A stretch of DNA of 64,000 nt from Clostridia bacterium (GTDB lineage Bacteria; Bacillota; Clostridia; Christensenellales; Aristaeellaceae). The notes beneath the pieces were generated by a model. The model had not been told where the DNA came from. It ran no database searches and was given only the letters and a program-made list of their open reading frames with translations. The DNA lies in NCBI GenBank assembly GCA_017404985.1, contig JAFRBK010000049.1, positions 1-64,000 of the forward strand. Direction: 5' to 3'. The position numbers were made by a program, and so were the translations under genes. Of the stretch, positions 7,466 through 15,360 are shown one piece after another (positions within the stretch are counted from its first letter, which is position 1; each line of letters opens with the position of its first letter).

Positions 7466-9598
7466 ATGAAAACCGAAACGAAAAAAGACAACCAGCCGTT
7501 ATCCTTTGCCCGGATCGCCCTGGCCCTGGCCAATGACTACAACCGCCTGTTTGTCATCAACTCCGATGACGACAGCTATATTGAATACACCACGAACGGA
7601 GCGGACAAGGAACTTGTAATAGCCTCCACAGGGGATGATTTCTATCAGGCTGTGCCCAAAAACGCAAAGGAACAGGTGTGGCCAGAGGACCAGGAATACT
7701 TCCTGAACGCGTTTCAGAAGGATACGGTCATGAGGGCTTTGGAAAACGGCCGGTCGTTTTCGCTGACCTACCGGCTGAACCTGGATGGAAACCCCCATTA
7801 TTTTTCCCTGAAGGCCATTCAGGCCAGCGACCACAGCATCATCATTGGCGTGCAGGATGTGGACGACCGGAAACGCAGGGAGCTGGAGAGTGAAGCGGAG
7901 AACCGGACCTATACGGAAATTGTCAAATCCCTCGCCAGCCAGTACGAGGCGATCTACCACGTGGACCTGACCACTGGCCATTATATGGAATACAGTTCCA
8001 GCAACCGTTTCGGTTTCTTCCGGCCCGGCGAGGACTTTTTCGAAGTGTCCGCCGCCAACATCCGGATGGTGATCCATCCGGACGACCGGGACCGTGTCCT
8101 TCACGAAATTGAAAAGGATGTCCTGCTGGCCGGCATCCGGGAATCCGGCTCCTATACGGTCACCTACCGCCAGATTTTTGACGGCGAGCCGCAATATATG
8201 GAGCTGCTAGCCTTCCGCCAGGAAGACAATGAGGACCGCCTGGTGATCGGCGTGCGCAATATTGACGCCCGGAAAAAGCAGGAGGAAGCCAGTGAAACCT
8301 ACCAGCAGATTGCCGGAGCGCTGGCCAGCCGCTATGAAGTCATCTACTATATCAACAGCGATACGAATGAGTATACCCTGTACAGCGCCAGCGAGCAGTA
8401 TGCAAAGCTCGGCACCACCAAACAGGGAGATGACTTTTTTGCCGACGCCGCGTCGGATATCCGGGTTTACATCCATCCTGACGATGTTTCCGCCACGCTG
8501 AAAAAGCTCAGCAAAGAGCGGCTGATGTTGGACCTGAAGCAGAACGGCATGGTGTCCATCACCTACCGTCAGATGCTGGACGGCAGGCACCGGTATATGA
8601 ATATGCAGGTCGTCCAGCCGAAAAACGATATTCACCATATCGTCATCGGCGTCAGCAACACAGACGCGCAGGTCCGCCGGGAACAGACCATGCGCGCGCA
8701 GAACCGAACCTTCAATGATATTTCCATGGCGCTGGCCCAGCAGTACGAAGTCATCTACCATGTCAATATCCGGACGAACGAATATTCGGAATACAGTGCC
8801 AGCGAAAAGTATTCCAGGCTGAAAGTCGGCACACGGGGCAAAGACTTCTTTACGGAAACCCAGGAGAATATGAAGCGGGACATCTATCCGGAGGATCTGC
8901 CGAAAATGGCGCTGGCCATGCAGAAGGAAAACCTGCTGAATAATCTCTTCTCCTATGGAAAAACCTTCCTGAACTACCGCCTGATGATCGACGGACGGCC
9001 CCAGTATGTCGCCCTGTATGCGATCCTCCCGAAGGAAGATTCCGACCATATCATCATTTCCATTGCGAATATCGATGCTTCCAAACGCATGGAGGAAGCC
9101 TACCATGACGCGCTGGACCAAGCAAACAGGGATTCCCTGACCGGCGTGAAGAACAAGCGGGCCTACGCCCAGGTGGAGACCGAAATCGACGAAAAAATCA
9201 GCAGGCGGGAGCAGGGGCCCTTTGCGATGGTCGTCTGCGACCTGAACGGGCTGAAGCAGATCAATGATACGCTGGGCCACAAGCAGGGGGACGCCTTTAT
9301 CAGCAGCACCTGTGCCATGATTTGTGACGTGTTCTGCCACAGCCCCGTGTTCCGGATCGGCGGCGATGAATTCGCCGTGATCCTCCAGGACCGGGATTAC
9401 AACTGCCGCGGCGAACTGGCCGGGCAGCTGGCTGAAACTCTGGATGCCCATCAGCACAGCGGCATGAGGCCGCTGGCGTTCGGAATGTCCGAATACAATC
9501 CCGCTTCGGATATGCGTGTACAGGACGTTTTTGAGAGAGCCGACCGGCTGATGTATGAAGACAAGAAAAAATGCAAGGGCGGTTCAGGCATCCGGTAA
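7466..9598 (+). CDS. Diguanylate cyclase with four tandem PAS-like repeats
   Basis: The protein (710 aa) has no clear membrane helix. It opens with four related units of about 130 aa (roughly residues 10-135, 145-270, 275-400 and 405-535). Each contains variants of ALAxxYxxIYxVN, a YSASxxY-like motif, GxDFF, an IHPDD-like motif, TYRxxxDGxxxY and IIGVxxxD. They resemble PAS/PAC sensor folds. The C-terminal GGDEF domain has the active motif RIGGDEF (GGDEF at residues 632-636) and NDTLGHKQGD, so it should make c-di-GMP. The RxxD inhibitory site expected just before GGDEF is not seen. An AAGGAG ribosome binding site precedes the ATG and a strong terminator follows. Confidence 0.92.
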   Translation: MKTETKKDNQPLSFARIALALANDYNRLFVINSDDDSYIEYTTNGADKELVIASTGDDFYQAVPKNAKEQVWPEDQEYFLNAFQKDTVMRALENGRSFSLTYRLNLDGNPHYFSLKAIQASDHSIIIGVQDVDDRKRRELESEAENRTYTEIVKSLASQYEAIYHVDLTTGHYMEYSSSNRFGFFRPGEDFFEVSAANIRMVIHPDDRDRVLHEIEKDVLLAGIRESGSYTVTYRQIFDGEPQYMELLAFRQEDNEDRLVIGVRNIDARKKQEEASETYQQIAGALASRYEVIYYINSDTNEYTLYSASEQYAKLGTTKQGDDFFADAASDIRVYIHPDDVSATLKKLSKERLMLDLKQNGMVSITYRQMLDGRHRYMNMQVVQPKNDIHHIVIGVSNTDAQVRREQTMRAQNRTFNDISMALAQQYEVIYHVNIRTNEYSEYSASEKYSRLKVGTRGKDFFTETQENMKRDIYPEDLPKMALAMQKENLLNNLFSYGKTFLNYRLMIDGRPQYVALYAILPKEDSDHIIISIANIDASKRMEEAYHDALDQANRDSLTGVKNKRAYAQVETEIDEKISRREQGPFAMVVCDLNGLKQINDTLGHKQGDAFISSTCAMICDVFCHSPVFRIGGDEFAVILQDRDYNCRGELAGQLAETLDAHQHSGMRPLAFGMSEYNPASDMRVQDVFERADRLMYEDKKKCKGGSGIR

Positions 9599-9635
9599 GC
9601 AGCCCGACGCAAACCCTTATTCCCTTTCGTTCTTT

Positions 9636-9666
9636 CCAGGGCCCCGCATAGCCGGGGCCTTTTTCC
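9636..9666 (+). terminator. Rho-independent terminator after the diguanylate cyclase gene
   Basis: The hairpin GGCCCCG-CATAG-CCGGGGCC is followed by TTTTT. It ends the aminopeptidase/cyclase transcript just before the convergent ECF-type gene. Confidence 0.8.
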
Positions 9667-9667
9667 G

Positions 9668-10198
9668 TCAGTTCAGGGACAGGCCCGCCCGGTCCATCGC
9701 CGTCACCAGAATCGGAATCAGAATGAGCTGCAGGATGATCCCGGGGATCGCGTTTGTCACGGCTCCGGCCAGAAACAGCGCCCAGGTAAAGCTGCTTCCG
9801 GACAAGCCCGCCAGAATCACGCGGGCCGCTCCCCAGACAATCCTTCCCGCGATCATCGAAATAATCAGCACGATCCAGGCATTTCCGCCTTTTCTCGGAA
9901 GCCGCTGGTACAGCCATCCGGCCATGCCGCCGTAAACCGCCAGTTCAAAGGCCATGGCCACGCCCGTCGGAAACATTGCCGGCATCCCGAAGAGGACCGA
10001 CCGCAGCAGCGGCGCAGCAAACCCCACGGCGAGCCCCCACGGCCAGCCGCACATAAAGCCGCACAGCAGCGCCGGAATATGCATCGGGCACAGCATGGCG
10101 CCGATTTCCGGAATCTGCCCGGTGACAAACGGCAGCACCATGGCGATCGCCAGATACAGCGCGGCATAGGTCAGCCGGCGAACCTGGATGGAAGTCAT
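9668..10198 (-). CDS. ECF-type transporter S component (substrate unknown)
   Basis: This hydrophobic protein of 176 aa has about six membrane segments, the size and pattern of ECF (energy-coupling factor) substrate-capture components. Features seen are an N-terminal RRLTYAALYLAIAMVLPF helix, a Met/Pro-rich segment MLCPMHIPALLCGFMCG, and a FPTGVAMAFELAVYGGMAG stretch. The ATG at 10198 overlaps the upstream stop as ATGA. It is the last gene of a five-gene coupled operon. No ECF ATPase or T component is in the window, so it would share a module encoded elsewhere. Nothing in the sequence fixes its substrate; a cobalt/corrinoid or other vitamin would be typical. Confidence 0.75.
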   Translation of the reverse strand: MTSIQVRRLTYAALYLAIAMVLPFVTGQIPEIGAMLCPMHIPALLCGFMCGWPWGLAVGFAAPLLRSVLFGMPAMFPTGVAMAFELAVYGGMAGWLYQRLPRKGGNAWIVLIISMIAGRIVWGAARVILAGLSGSSFTWALFLAGAVTNAIPGIILQLILIPILVTAMDRAGLSLN

Positions 10199-10617
10199 TC
10201 TTTGTTCTCCTTCTGGGCCAGCTGGCGGATATGGTTTACCGCATCCTCCAGAATCGCGGCGGAGCCCTGGGACACCCCGGCGATATACGTCCTGCACAGA
10301 TTCATGGGAATCAGTACGCGGTAGGCGTTGCTGGAAGCAACCGCACAGGCCATGGCAGGCGTAATCTCTCCCAGCATCGCGTCCGCTGTGGCGATGCCGA
10401 AGGGGCCCACAATGACCTCCGCGGTCCTGCATGCCACAATGACGGCATTCTCCCCTGTCGCGAGCTGGTCAGCGCAGTTGCTGTTCAGCATGTTGGATGT
10501 CGCCATGCTGTTGGTTCCGACCGCTGTGATGCAGGCTTCCGGGCAGGCCTTCCGGATGCTTTCCACCAGTTTCCGGCCCAGCCGGCCTCCCTGTCCGTCA
10601 ATCACCAGAATATTCAT
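10195..10617 (-). CDS. DUF3842 family protein
   Basis: This 140-aa protein matches the DUF3842 pattern as I remember it: N-terminal VIDGQGGRLGRKLVESI, then AVGTNSMATSNML, ATGENA, VGPFGIATADAMLGEITPAM and LIPMNLC. The N-terminal glycine-rich strand-turn-helix suggests a small nucleotide-binding-like fold, but the family has no established function. It is predicted cytosolic. Its start shares one base with the preceding lipoprotein stop (TGATG), and its stop overlaps the ECF-type gene's ATG, so its job is probably tied to the same uptake operon. Confidence 0.85.
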   Translation of the reverse strand: MNILVIDGQGGRLGRKLVESIRKACPEACITAVGTNSMATSNMLNSNCADQLATGENAVIVACRTAEVIVGPFGIATADAMLGEITPAMACAVASSNAYRVLIPMNLCRTYIAGVSQGSAAILEDAVNHIRQLAQKENKE

Positions 10618-11636
10618 CAGAATCCTCCCTGTCCGTTGTAATAGTAATGGCCGGTGGCCGCGCTGCCCGCCGCTTCCTCCGTCAGCAGGGCGATCATCCG
10701 GTCCGGGTCGGCATCCGGAAACAGCTCCGGGTTCGCTGTTTCGGCGATCAGCAGCATGGCTGCCAGCTGCAGATGGGGCGCTTCCAGCATTTCCCCGGAA
10801 ATCAGCAGCACTTTTTTGTTTCGGACCGCATCGGTCCCGGCCCAGCCTTCCCGGGCCAGCAGGCCGGCATAAACGCTCCGGGCCGCGCTGTCCGAAGAAA
10901 CCCCGGTGCCCAGCACGTTTCCGCCCACAACCTTGACCACCAGGCCCGGATTCTTCCGCACGATCCATCCGTCGTCCACATGCAGGTTCTCCGCCTGCAG
11001 CCGGGAGGAAACGTCATTGGCTCCCGCGCCGAGGATCAGGCTGTGTTCCGGGGACGATTTATATACGGTCACATGGTCCTCCGCCGTTTCCCAGTAGACG
11101 CTGGTTCTCTGGCATTCATACAGGGAACCCGTCCGGTCCTGCAGCAGCACGGAATAGTATGTCATGGCGGAATCGGCTTCCGGCGCATCCTCTGACGCGC
11201 CTTTCTGCTCCGCCTTTTCCGCGTCCACAGTCTGCACCGCGGTTTCCTCCGCCCCGGCATTCACCCGGCTCACCCGTTCCTCCGCCGCTTCGTTCAGCAC
11301 GGAGACGCCTTCCCCTTCTCCCTCATCATGAAGCTTTCGGCCCGTTCCCGGAACAACCTCAACCGGCGCGCTTTCATCATATTCTTTTCGGGATGCTTCC
11401 GGGTTTTCCTTTGTCAGGCGGCCTGTTTCCTCCCGGTTTTTTGGGTTTTCCGCCTCATCCGCTTCCTCGGTTTCCGCTCCGGATAATCCGCTCCCGAGAG
11501 CTTCCGCGCCCAAGGCCGGCTGATCCGCGGTGCTGCCGGCCGCCTGCTCCGGAACCGTTGTACGCACGCGGCATCCGGAAAGGGCCAGACAGGCTCCCAA
11601 AAGAAGCAGCAGGCATCCTGCCTTTCTGATTTTCAT
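10617..11636 (-). CDS. Lipoprotein with an acidic linker and a TroA-like C-terminal domain
   Basis: The protein (339 aa) starts with a lipoprotein signal peptide ending in a good lipobox, LSGC (Cys near residue 22). Residues of roughly 25-160 are acidic, low-complexity sequence rich in Glu and Ala, probably a flexible spacer. The last 170 residues look like one lobe of a cobalamin/siderophore-type binding protein: DRTGSLYECQRTSVYWE, LILGAGANDVSSRL, DDGWIVRKNPGLVVKVV. That similarity is my judgement and is weak. The ATG at 11636 overlaps the upstream stop as ATGA; another ATG lies two codons earlier. Together with the DUF3842 and ECF-type genes it suggests a nutrient-uptake role. Confidence 0.65.
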   Translation of the reverse strand: MKIRKAGCLLLLLGACLALSGCRVRTTVPEQAAGSTADQPALGAEALGSGLSGAETEEADEAENPKNREETGRLTKENPEASRKEYDESAPVEVVPGTGRKLHDEGEGEGVSVLNEAAEERVSRVNAGAEETAVQTVDAEKAEQKGASEDAPEADSAMTYYSVLLQDRTGSLYECQRTSVYWETAEDHVTVYKSSPEHSLILGAGANDVSSRLQAENLHVDDGWIVRKNPGLVVKVVGGNVLGTGVSSDSAARSVYAGLLAREGWAGTDAVRNKKVLLISGEMLEAPHLQLAAMLLIAETANPELFPDADPDRMIALLTEEAAGSAATGHYYYNGQGGF

Positions 11637-13144
11637 TCGCATAAACACATCCAGTACTTCAGGCGGAAGCGCTGCTTCCTGCCCGCCGTCCGCCATAAGG
11701 CGTCTTCCGTTTCCTTCAGCAATGCCAGCGCCCGCTCCCTTTTTTCCTCCGGCAGGGAGTGGCTGCTGTAAACCGCTTCCTCAAAGTCCGCCGCACAGGC
11801 CGAAAACCGATCCGGATATCCTGCTTCCATACTGTCCGGCAGGGTTCCCGCCCAGTCACGGTACAGCCGGTTCCCGGCTCCGTAGCCTGTCGCCTCCAGC
11901 CAGGCAACCACCTGCTGAAAAATCGCGCCGACCGCCTCATTGACATTGTCGCCCAGGAAGGCTTTCCGGGCTTCCGCCGCTTTCCTCCTCCGGGCATTCA
12001 GCACGAGAAACGGCGCAAAGGGCAGGCTCACCAGCGCAACAGCCAGCAGCAGGAGCAGCGCTGCTTTCAGATAGTTTACCCGGTGCGGGGCCGAAACCTG
12101 TTCCTCCTCCACGGTCACCAGGCGGTATTCTTTTTCCGCGCCGGCTTCCCGATCCCCTGCCTCCAGGGACCGGGTATGGACATGCCTGGTCTCGGTTTCC
12201 CCCTCCGGCAATTCCACAGCCGTTCCGGAAAGCTGCATCGCCATCCTGCCCAGCCAATCCCGCACCCTTTCCGAAGCGGACTCCACTGCCGGGTCCACAT
12301 TCGGAAACAGGCTGAATACCGCCGCTGAAACGGCCAGCACCGCAATGAGTCCGTACAGCGGCGCCCGGGCGGGAACCGGCCGGCGAACCAGGCCCAGGGC
12401 CATCAGCCCGTAGAGCGGAAGGTTGATCCAGGCCGGAAACGGCAGCCCGAAGTACACCTGGAAAAGGGTCATCCCCGCCATGATTCCCAGCACCAGCCCC
12501 CTGCTGCGCGTCCGAAGGGCCAGGGCGGCCAGCAGCGCGCCGGCAAGGCCGAGCAGCACGGCCGCCAGGGCAACGCCCTGCCCTTCCGGTACCGGGAATC
12601 GGGCATAGGCATAGGCATTGGCCGCCTCGCTCGCCGCAAAAACCCGGTTCGCCAGGGCCATGGCACCCCTCCGCGCCTCGGAAACAGCCGCCAGCAGCAC
12701 CAGGCACAGCACGATCCCGGATACCGGGATCCAGGCTGCCCGGTCACGGGTTCCCTTCGGTTTCTCCATCGCCGCGGCAGCCGGTTTTTCCGCGGTTTCC
12801 CGCACGGTTTCCGCCTCCCTCACCAGCAGCTCCCCTTTTTTCGCGGTAAGCTTCCAGTGAATGCGCTGCACCGGGTCCCCCGGCTGATAGAGGCGCACGT
12901 TTCCCAGGGGTTCTGCCGGCATTTCCTCCGATCCCGGGCGGTTCCGCATGCCGGCATCCTGCCTGCGCTTTCCGTTTTTCCCGCCTGTCCCGTCCGGGCC
13001 GAAGAAGGCCGCCCGCAGCGGCGGAACCAGGGGAAAAACCAGGGAACAAACCAGAATCACCCGGGTTCCCGCGTTATTCTCGAAGAAATACAGGCAAGCG
13101 GCCAGGAGCAGCCATACCGCGTATCCCATTCCCTTTTTGTTCAT
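11633..13144 (-). CDS. DUF58 motif membrane protein with a DUF4129-like C-terminus
   Basis: This 503-aa protein has two N-terminal membrane segments, then the DUF58 signature VRLYQPGDPVQRIHWKLTAK (about residues 83-102), then several further membrane helices, an extracytoplasmic stretch, a last helix (LLLLLAVALVSLPFAPFLVL), and a cytosolic helical tail resembling DUF4129. In the common MoxR clusters, DUF58 proteins and DUF4129 (TgpA-type transglutaminase) proteins are separate genes; here parts of both are in one chain and I see no transglutaminase triad. The start overlaps the moxR stop as ATGA. Role: presumed membrane partner of the MoxR ATPase. Confidence 0.7.
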   Translation of the reverse strand: MNKKGMGYAVWLLLAACLYFFENNAGTRVILVCSLVFPLVPPLRAAFFGPDGTGGKNGKRRQDAGMRNRPGSEEMPAEPLGNVRLYQPGDPVQRIHWKLTAKKGELLVREAETVRETAEKPAAAAMEKPKGTRDRAAWIPVSGIVLCLVLLAAVSEARRGAMALANRVFAASEAANAYAYARFPVPEGQGVALAAVLLGLAGALLAALALRTRSRGLVLGIMAGMTLFQVYFGLPFPAWINLPLYGLMALGLVRRPVPARAPLYGLIAVLAVSAAVFSLFPNVDPAVESASERVRDWLGRMAMQLSGTAVELPEGETETRHVHTRSLEAGDREAGAEKEYRLVTVEEEQVSAPHRVNYLKAALLLLLAVALVSLPFAPFLVLNARRRKAAEARKAFLGDNVNEAVGAIFQQVVAWLEATGYGAGNRLYRDWAGTLPDSMEAGYPDRFSACAADFEEAVYSSHSLPEEKRERALALLKETEDALWRTAGRKQRFRLKYWMCLCE

Positions 13145-14097
13145 TTCTTCATCATTCCCTGAAACCGGCTGTGCCGGTCCGGCGTCTCTGTCTTTTTCAG
13201 CAGCTCCTCCAGCACCTGTTCCGCAGTTAGGCCGGTTTCATTTTCCTTCACCAGCACCCTGTGGGCGCATACATCCCGGAAGACCGCCTGCACATCCGCC
13301 CCGGTCACATAGTCCCGGTTTTCCAGATAGGCTTTCGCCTTGGCCGCCCGGTCGATGAACAGCGCACCGCGGGGGCTGATCCCCACCGCCACGCTTTCGT
13401 GGGCGCGGGACGCCATTGTCAGCCGGGTGATATAGTCCAGAATGGCATCCTTTGCCGTCACAGCGCAAACCTCCTGCTGCATGGCCGCCAGCTCATCCTT
13501 TTCCAGCACGCACCGGACGGACGCCATGGGATTTTTCCCCTGGCGGTCCCGCAGCATCGCCATCTGCGCTTCATAGTCCGGGTAGCCGATGCTCAGCCTC
13601 ACCAGGAACCGGTCCACCTGGGCGTACGGAAGAAGCTGTGTTCCGGCCATTCCGATACTGTTCTGGGTCGCGATCACCAGAAAAGGCTTCTCCAGCGGAT
13701 ACGTTTTTCCGTCCACCGTCACCTGCTGCTCCTCCATCGCTTCCAGCAGCGCGGACTGCGTTTTGCTGGAAGCCCGGTTGATTTCATCCCCCAGCAGCAG
13801 GTTCGTCCCGTGAAGAATCCCGGGACGGAAGGCAAAATCACCGGTCTTCCGGTCCGGCATCGTAAACCCGGTAATATCGGAAGGAAGCACATCCGGCGTA
13901 AACTGGATGCGCCGGAAGGAAAGGCCCACTGCCTTGCTCAGGGCGTTGGCCAGCGTGGTTTTGCCCACTCCGGGAACGTCATCCAGCAGGATATGGCCTT
14001 CCGCCAGCATGGCCAGCAGGATTTTTTCAATCACGTCCCGCTTTCCGGCAATCACCTTTTCCACTTCCCGCAGGACATTTTCAAGCTGGGGCCTCAT
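13141..14097 (-). CDS. MoxR-family AAA+ ATPase
   Basis: This cytosolic chaperone-like ATPase (318 aa) shows Walker A (DDVPGVGKTTLANAL), Walker B (LLGDEINRA), the conserved RIQFTPDVLPSDITG, sensor-1 ATQNS and sensor-2 region GISPRGALFI. MoxR ATPases work with DUF58 or von Willebrand-type partners in envelope or cofactor assembly. The next gene carries a DUF58 motif and overlaps by 4 bases. The ATG at 14097 has a GGGAGG about 12 bases upstream. It is the first of five genes that all overlap their neighbours, so it presumably assists the lipoprotein/ECF uptake system downstream. Confidence 0.92.
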   Translation of the reverse strand: MRPQLENVLREVEKVIAGKRDVIEKILLAMLAEGHILLDDVPGVGKTTLANALSKAVGLSFRRIQFTPDVLPSDITGFTMPDRKTGDFAFRPGILHGTNLLLGDEINRASSKTQSALLEAMEEQQVTVDGKTYPLEKPFLVIATQNSIGMAGTQLLPYAQVDRFLVRLSIGYPDYEAQMAMLRDRQGKNPMASVRCVLEKDELAAMQQEVCAVTAKDAILDYITRLTMASRAHESVAVGISPRGALFIDRAAKAKAYLENRDYVTGADVQAVFRDVCAHRVLVKENETGLTAEQVLEELLKKTETPDRHSRFQGMMKK

Positions 14098-14126
14098 AAA
14101 AGTGTTAAACCTCCCTGAACGTTGAA

Positions 14127-14208
14127 ACAGCAAGTCGCGTACGGCTTGCTGTCATTCATTCCCGATGATCCGGCAGGCAAGGCAGCTGCAACCGCCCTGC
14201 CTGCCGGT
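14127..14208 (-). other. Hairpin-rich gap between the nucleotidase-domain and moxR genes
   Basis: Two inverted repeats lie between the stop at 14240 and moxR: CCGGCAGGC...GCCTGCCGG at 14171-14207 and ACAGCAAG...CTTGCTGT at 14127-14152. Neither is followed by a clear T-run on the minus strand. They may slow or end transcription from upstream, or stabilise the moxR message. No promoter was identified with confidence. Confidence 0.4.
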
Positions 14209-14239
14209 GAGAAGTGCTGATGCAGCACATCCGTATGGC

Positions 14240-15109
14240 TTACCGGATGGTAATCCGGCCCTGCGCCTCCGCGTAGCCTTCGCCGACCACATTGGCCAGT
14301 TCTTCGGCAAGGTACGTCCAGACCACGTCGCGGACCACCGCGGTGGTGATGACGGCCTTTTCATCCTCCGCTGCGGCAATGGATTTGAAAACATAGGACG
14401 CATCCATGCCCTTTACGTTTGCGTTGCTCGTCACCACGGCATACACGGCTTCGGGATCGAAGGGTTTTCCGTTCACTTCCCCGATGGCCACGCGGCCCAG
14501 GGACGCGGCCTTGAACCAGTTGTCCCCGTAAGCCTCCCCCTTGTCATAGGCCTTCGCGGTGTCAACCGTATATTTCAGCCCGGACACCTGCATGAACGCG
14601 TTGCAGGCAGCCGCGGTTTCCTCCGTGAAAGGCAGCCCCTGGGAACACGCTTCCAGCTGCTCCAGCAGCTGCGCGCCGGTCATGTAGCAAACCGCCACGG
14701 TATTCGGGTAGGGCAGCACATTGGCCAGCTCTTCGGCGCCGAGCTTTCCTTCCGCGATATCCGTTTTCAGGTTGCCGCCGTTCCAGAGCGCGACGATATG
14801 GTCCGCGTCCACGGTGATCTGCGTGATGCCCGCGGCAACATCGTCCTCCCCGAAGAATTCATTGATTTTCCAGGAAACGGCAAACCAGCGCAGCGCATCC
14901 GCCCACAGGTCGCCCAGATTGGTCTCCCCCTTGCAGGCAGCCCCGTCCGCGCCGTGCAGCACAGAAGCGGTGTAGGCTTCGAGCGAATCATCCAGTTCGA
15001 TCACATTTCCGTGCGCATCCGTAAAGGTGGATGCACCGGCTCCCGCGGCCAGGCTGCAGCACAGGGCTACGGCCAGAATGAAGCTCATCCCTTTTTCAAA
15101 CAGTTTCAT
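14240..15109 (-). CDS. Secreted 5'-nucleotidase C-terminal domain protein (orphan domain)
   Basis: The protein (289 aa) has a signal peptide (AVALCCSLAAGAGA, cut near residue 27). Its mature part resembles the C-terminal, substrate-binding domain of UshA-type 5'-nucleotidases: NLGDLWADALRW, DADHIVALWNGGNL, VLPYPNTVAVCYMTGAQLLE, LKYTVDTAKAYDKG and VVTSNANVKGM. The metallophosphatase domain that normally precedes it is missing altogether, so it cannot be a complete nucleotidase. It may bind nucleotides, or act with a separate catalytic subunit. The gene stands alone behind a structured leader, and a GGAGGAG ribosome binding site precedes the ATG. Confidence 0.8.
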   Translation of the reverse strand: MKLFEKGMSFILAVALCCSLAAGAGASTFTDAHGNVIELDDSLEAYTASVLHGADGAACKGETNLGDLWADALRWFAVSWKINEFFGEDDVAAGITQITVDADHIVALWNGGNLKTDIAEGKLGAEELANVLPYPNTVAVCYMTGAQLLEQLEACSQGLPFTEETAAACNAFMQVSGLKYTVDTAKAYDKGEAYGDNWFKAASLGRVAIGEVNGKPFDPEAVYAVVTSNANVKGMDASYVFKSIAAAEDEKAVITTAVVRDVVWTYLAEELANVVGEGYAEAQGRITIR

Positions 15110-15283
15110 CCGTTTTTTCTCCTCCTTGATGGGTTCCCCCGGATTCCAGGAATAAGAAAAGGCGCGACAGCCCTCTTGGGAGGGTCATCGGCACCTTTCT
15201 GATACCGGAATCTGCGGAAAAAATGTTATTCCTGCCATGGGTTCAGCCGGCTTGTGCGGGCTTTCATCAGCTTGTGCTGACAG
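15110..15283 (-). ncRNA. Candidate cis-regulatory leader RNA upstream of the nucleotidase-domain gene
   Basis: The leader of about 170 nt contains a terminator-like hairpin at 15161-15196 (minus strand GGTGC...GCGCC enclosing CCCTC/GAGGG) followed by TTTTCTTATT. Two alternative pairings can be drawn: TTATTCCT (15226-15233) with AGGAATAA (15148-15155), which includes part of the T-run, and CCGGAATC (15205-15212) with GATTCC (15142-15147). The two cross each other, so they would form a pseudoknot or compete. This resembles an attenuator or riboswitch. It does not match the consensus of any class I can recall. Confidence 0.5.
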
Positions 15284-15289
15284 ATGTCA

Positions 15290-15318
15290 TCTTAACAAAG
15301 GGAAACCGGGTTTGTCAA
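15290..15318 (-). promoter_or_regulatory. Promoter of the leader/nucleotidase-domain transcript
   Basis: On the minus strand TTGACA (15318-15313) and TTAAGA (15295-15290) are 17 bp apart. Transcription would begin near 15283, giving a leader of about 170 nt before the ATG at 15109. Confidence 0.6.
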
Positions 15319-15360
15319 TCAGAAGGTTCTCTGGTTCTCCGTCCCCGAAAAGGCTCCCCT

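Noticed and set aside
14171-14207. GC-rich hairpin as terminator of the nucleotidase-domain gene
   Set aside because: No T-run follows on the minus strand, so it is listed only as a hairpin.
15110-15283. Leader considered as a SAM-I riboswitch
   Set aside because: One segment (TATCAGAAAGGTG) looks superficially like the SAM-I start, but the following conserved elements (GGAGGGA...GGCCC...GATGAAACC...GGCAACC) are missing.
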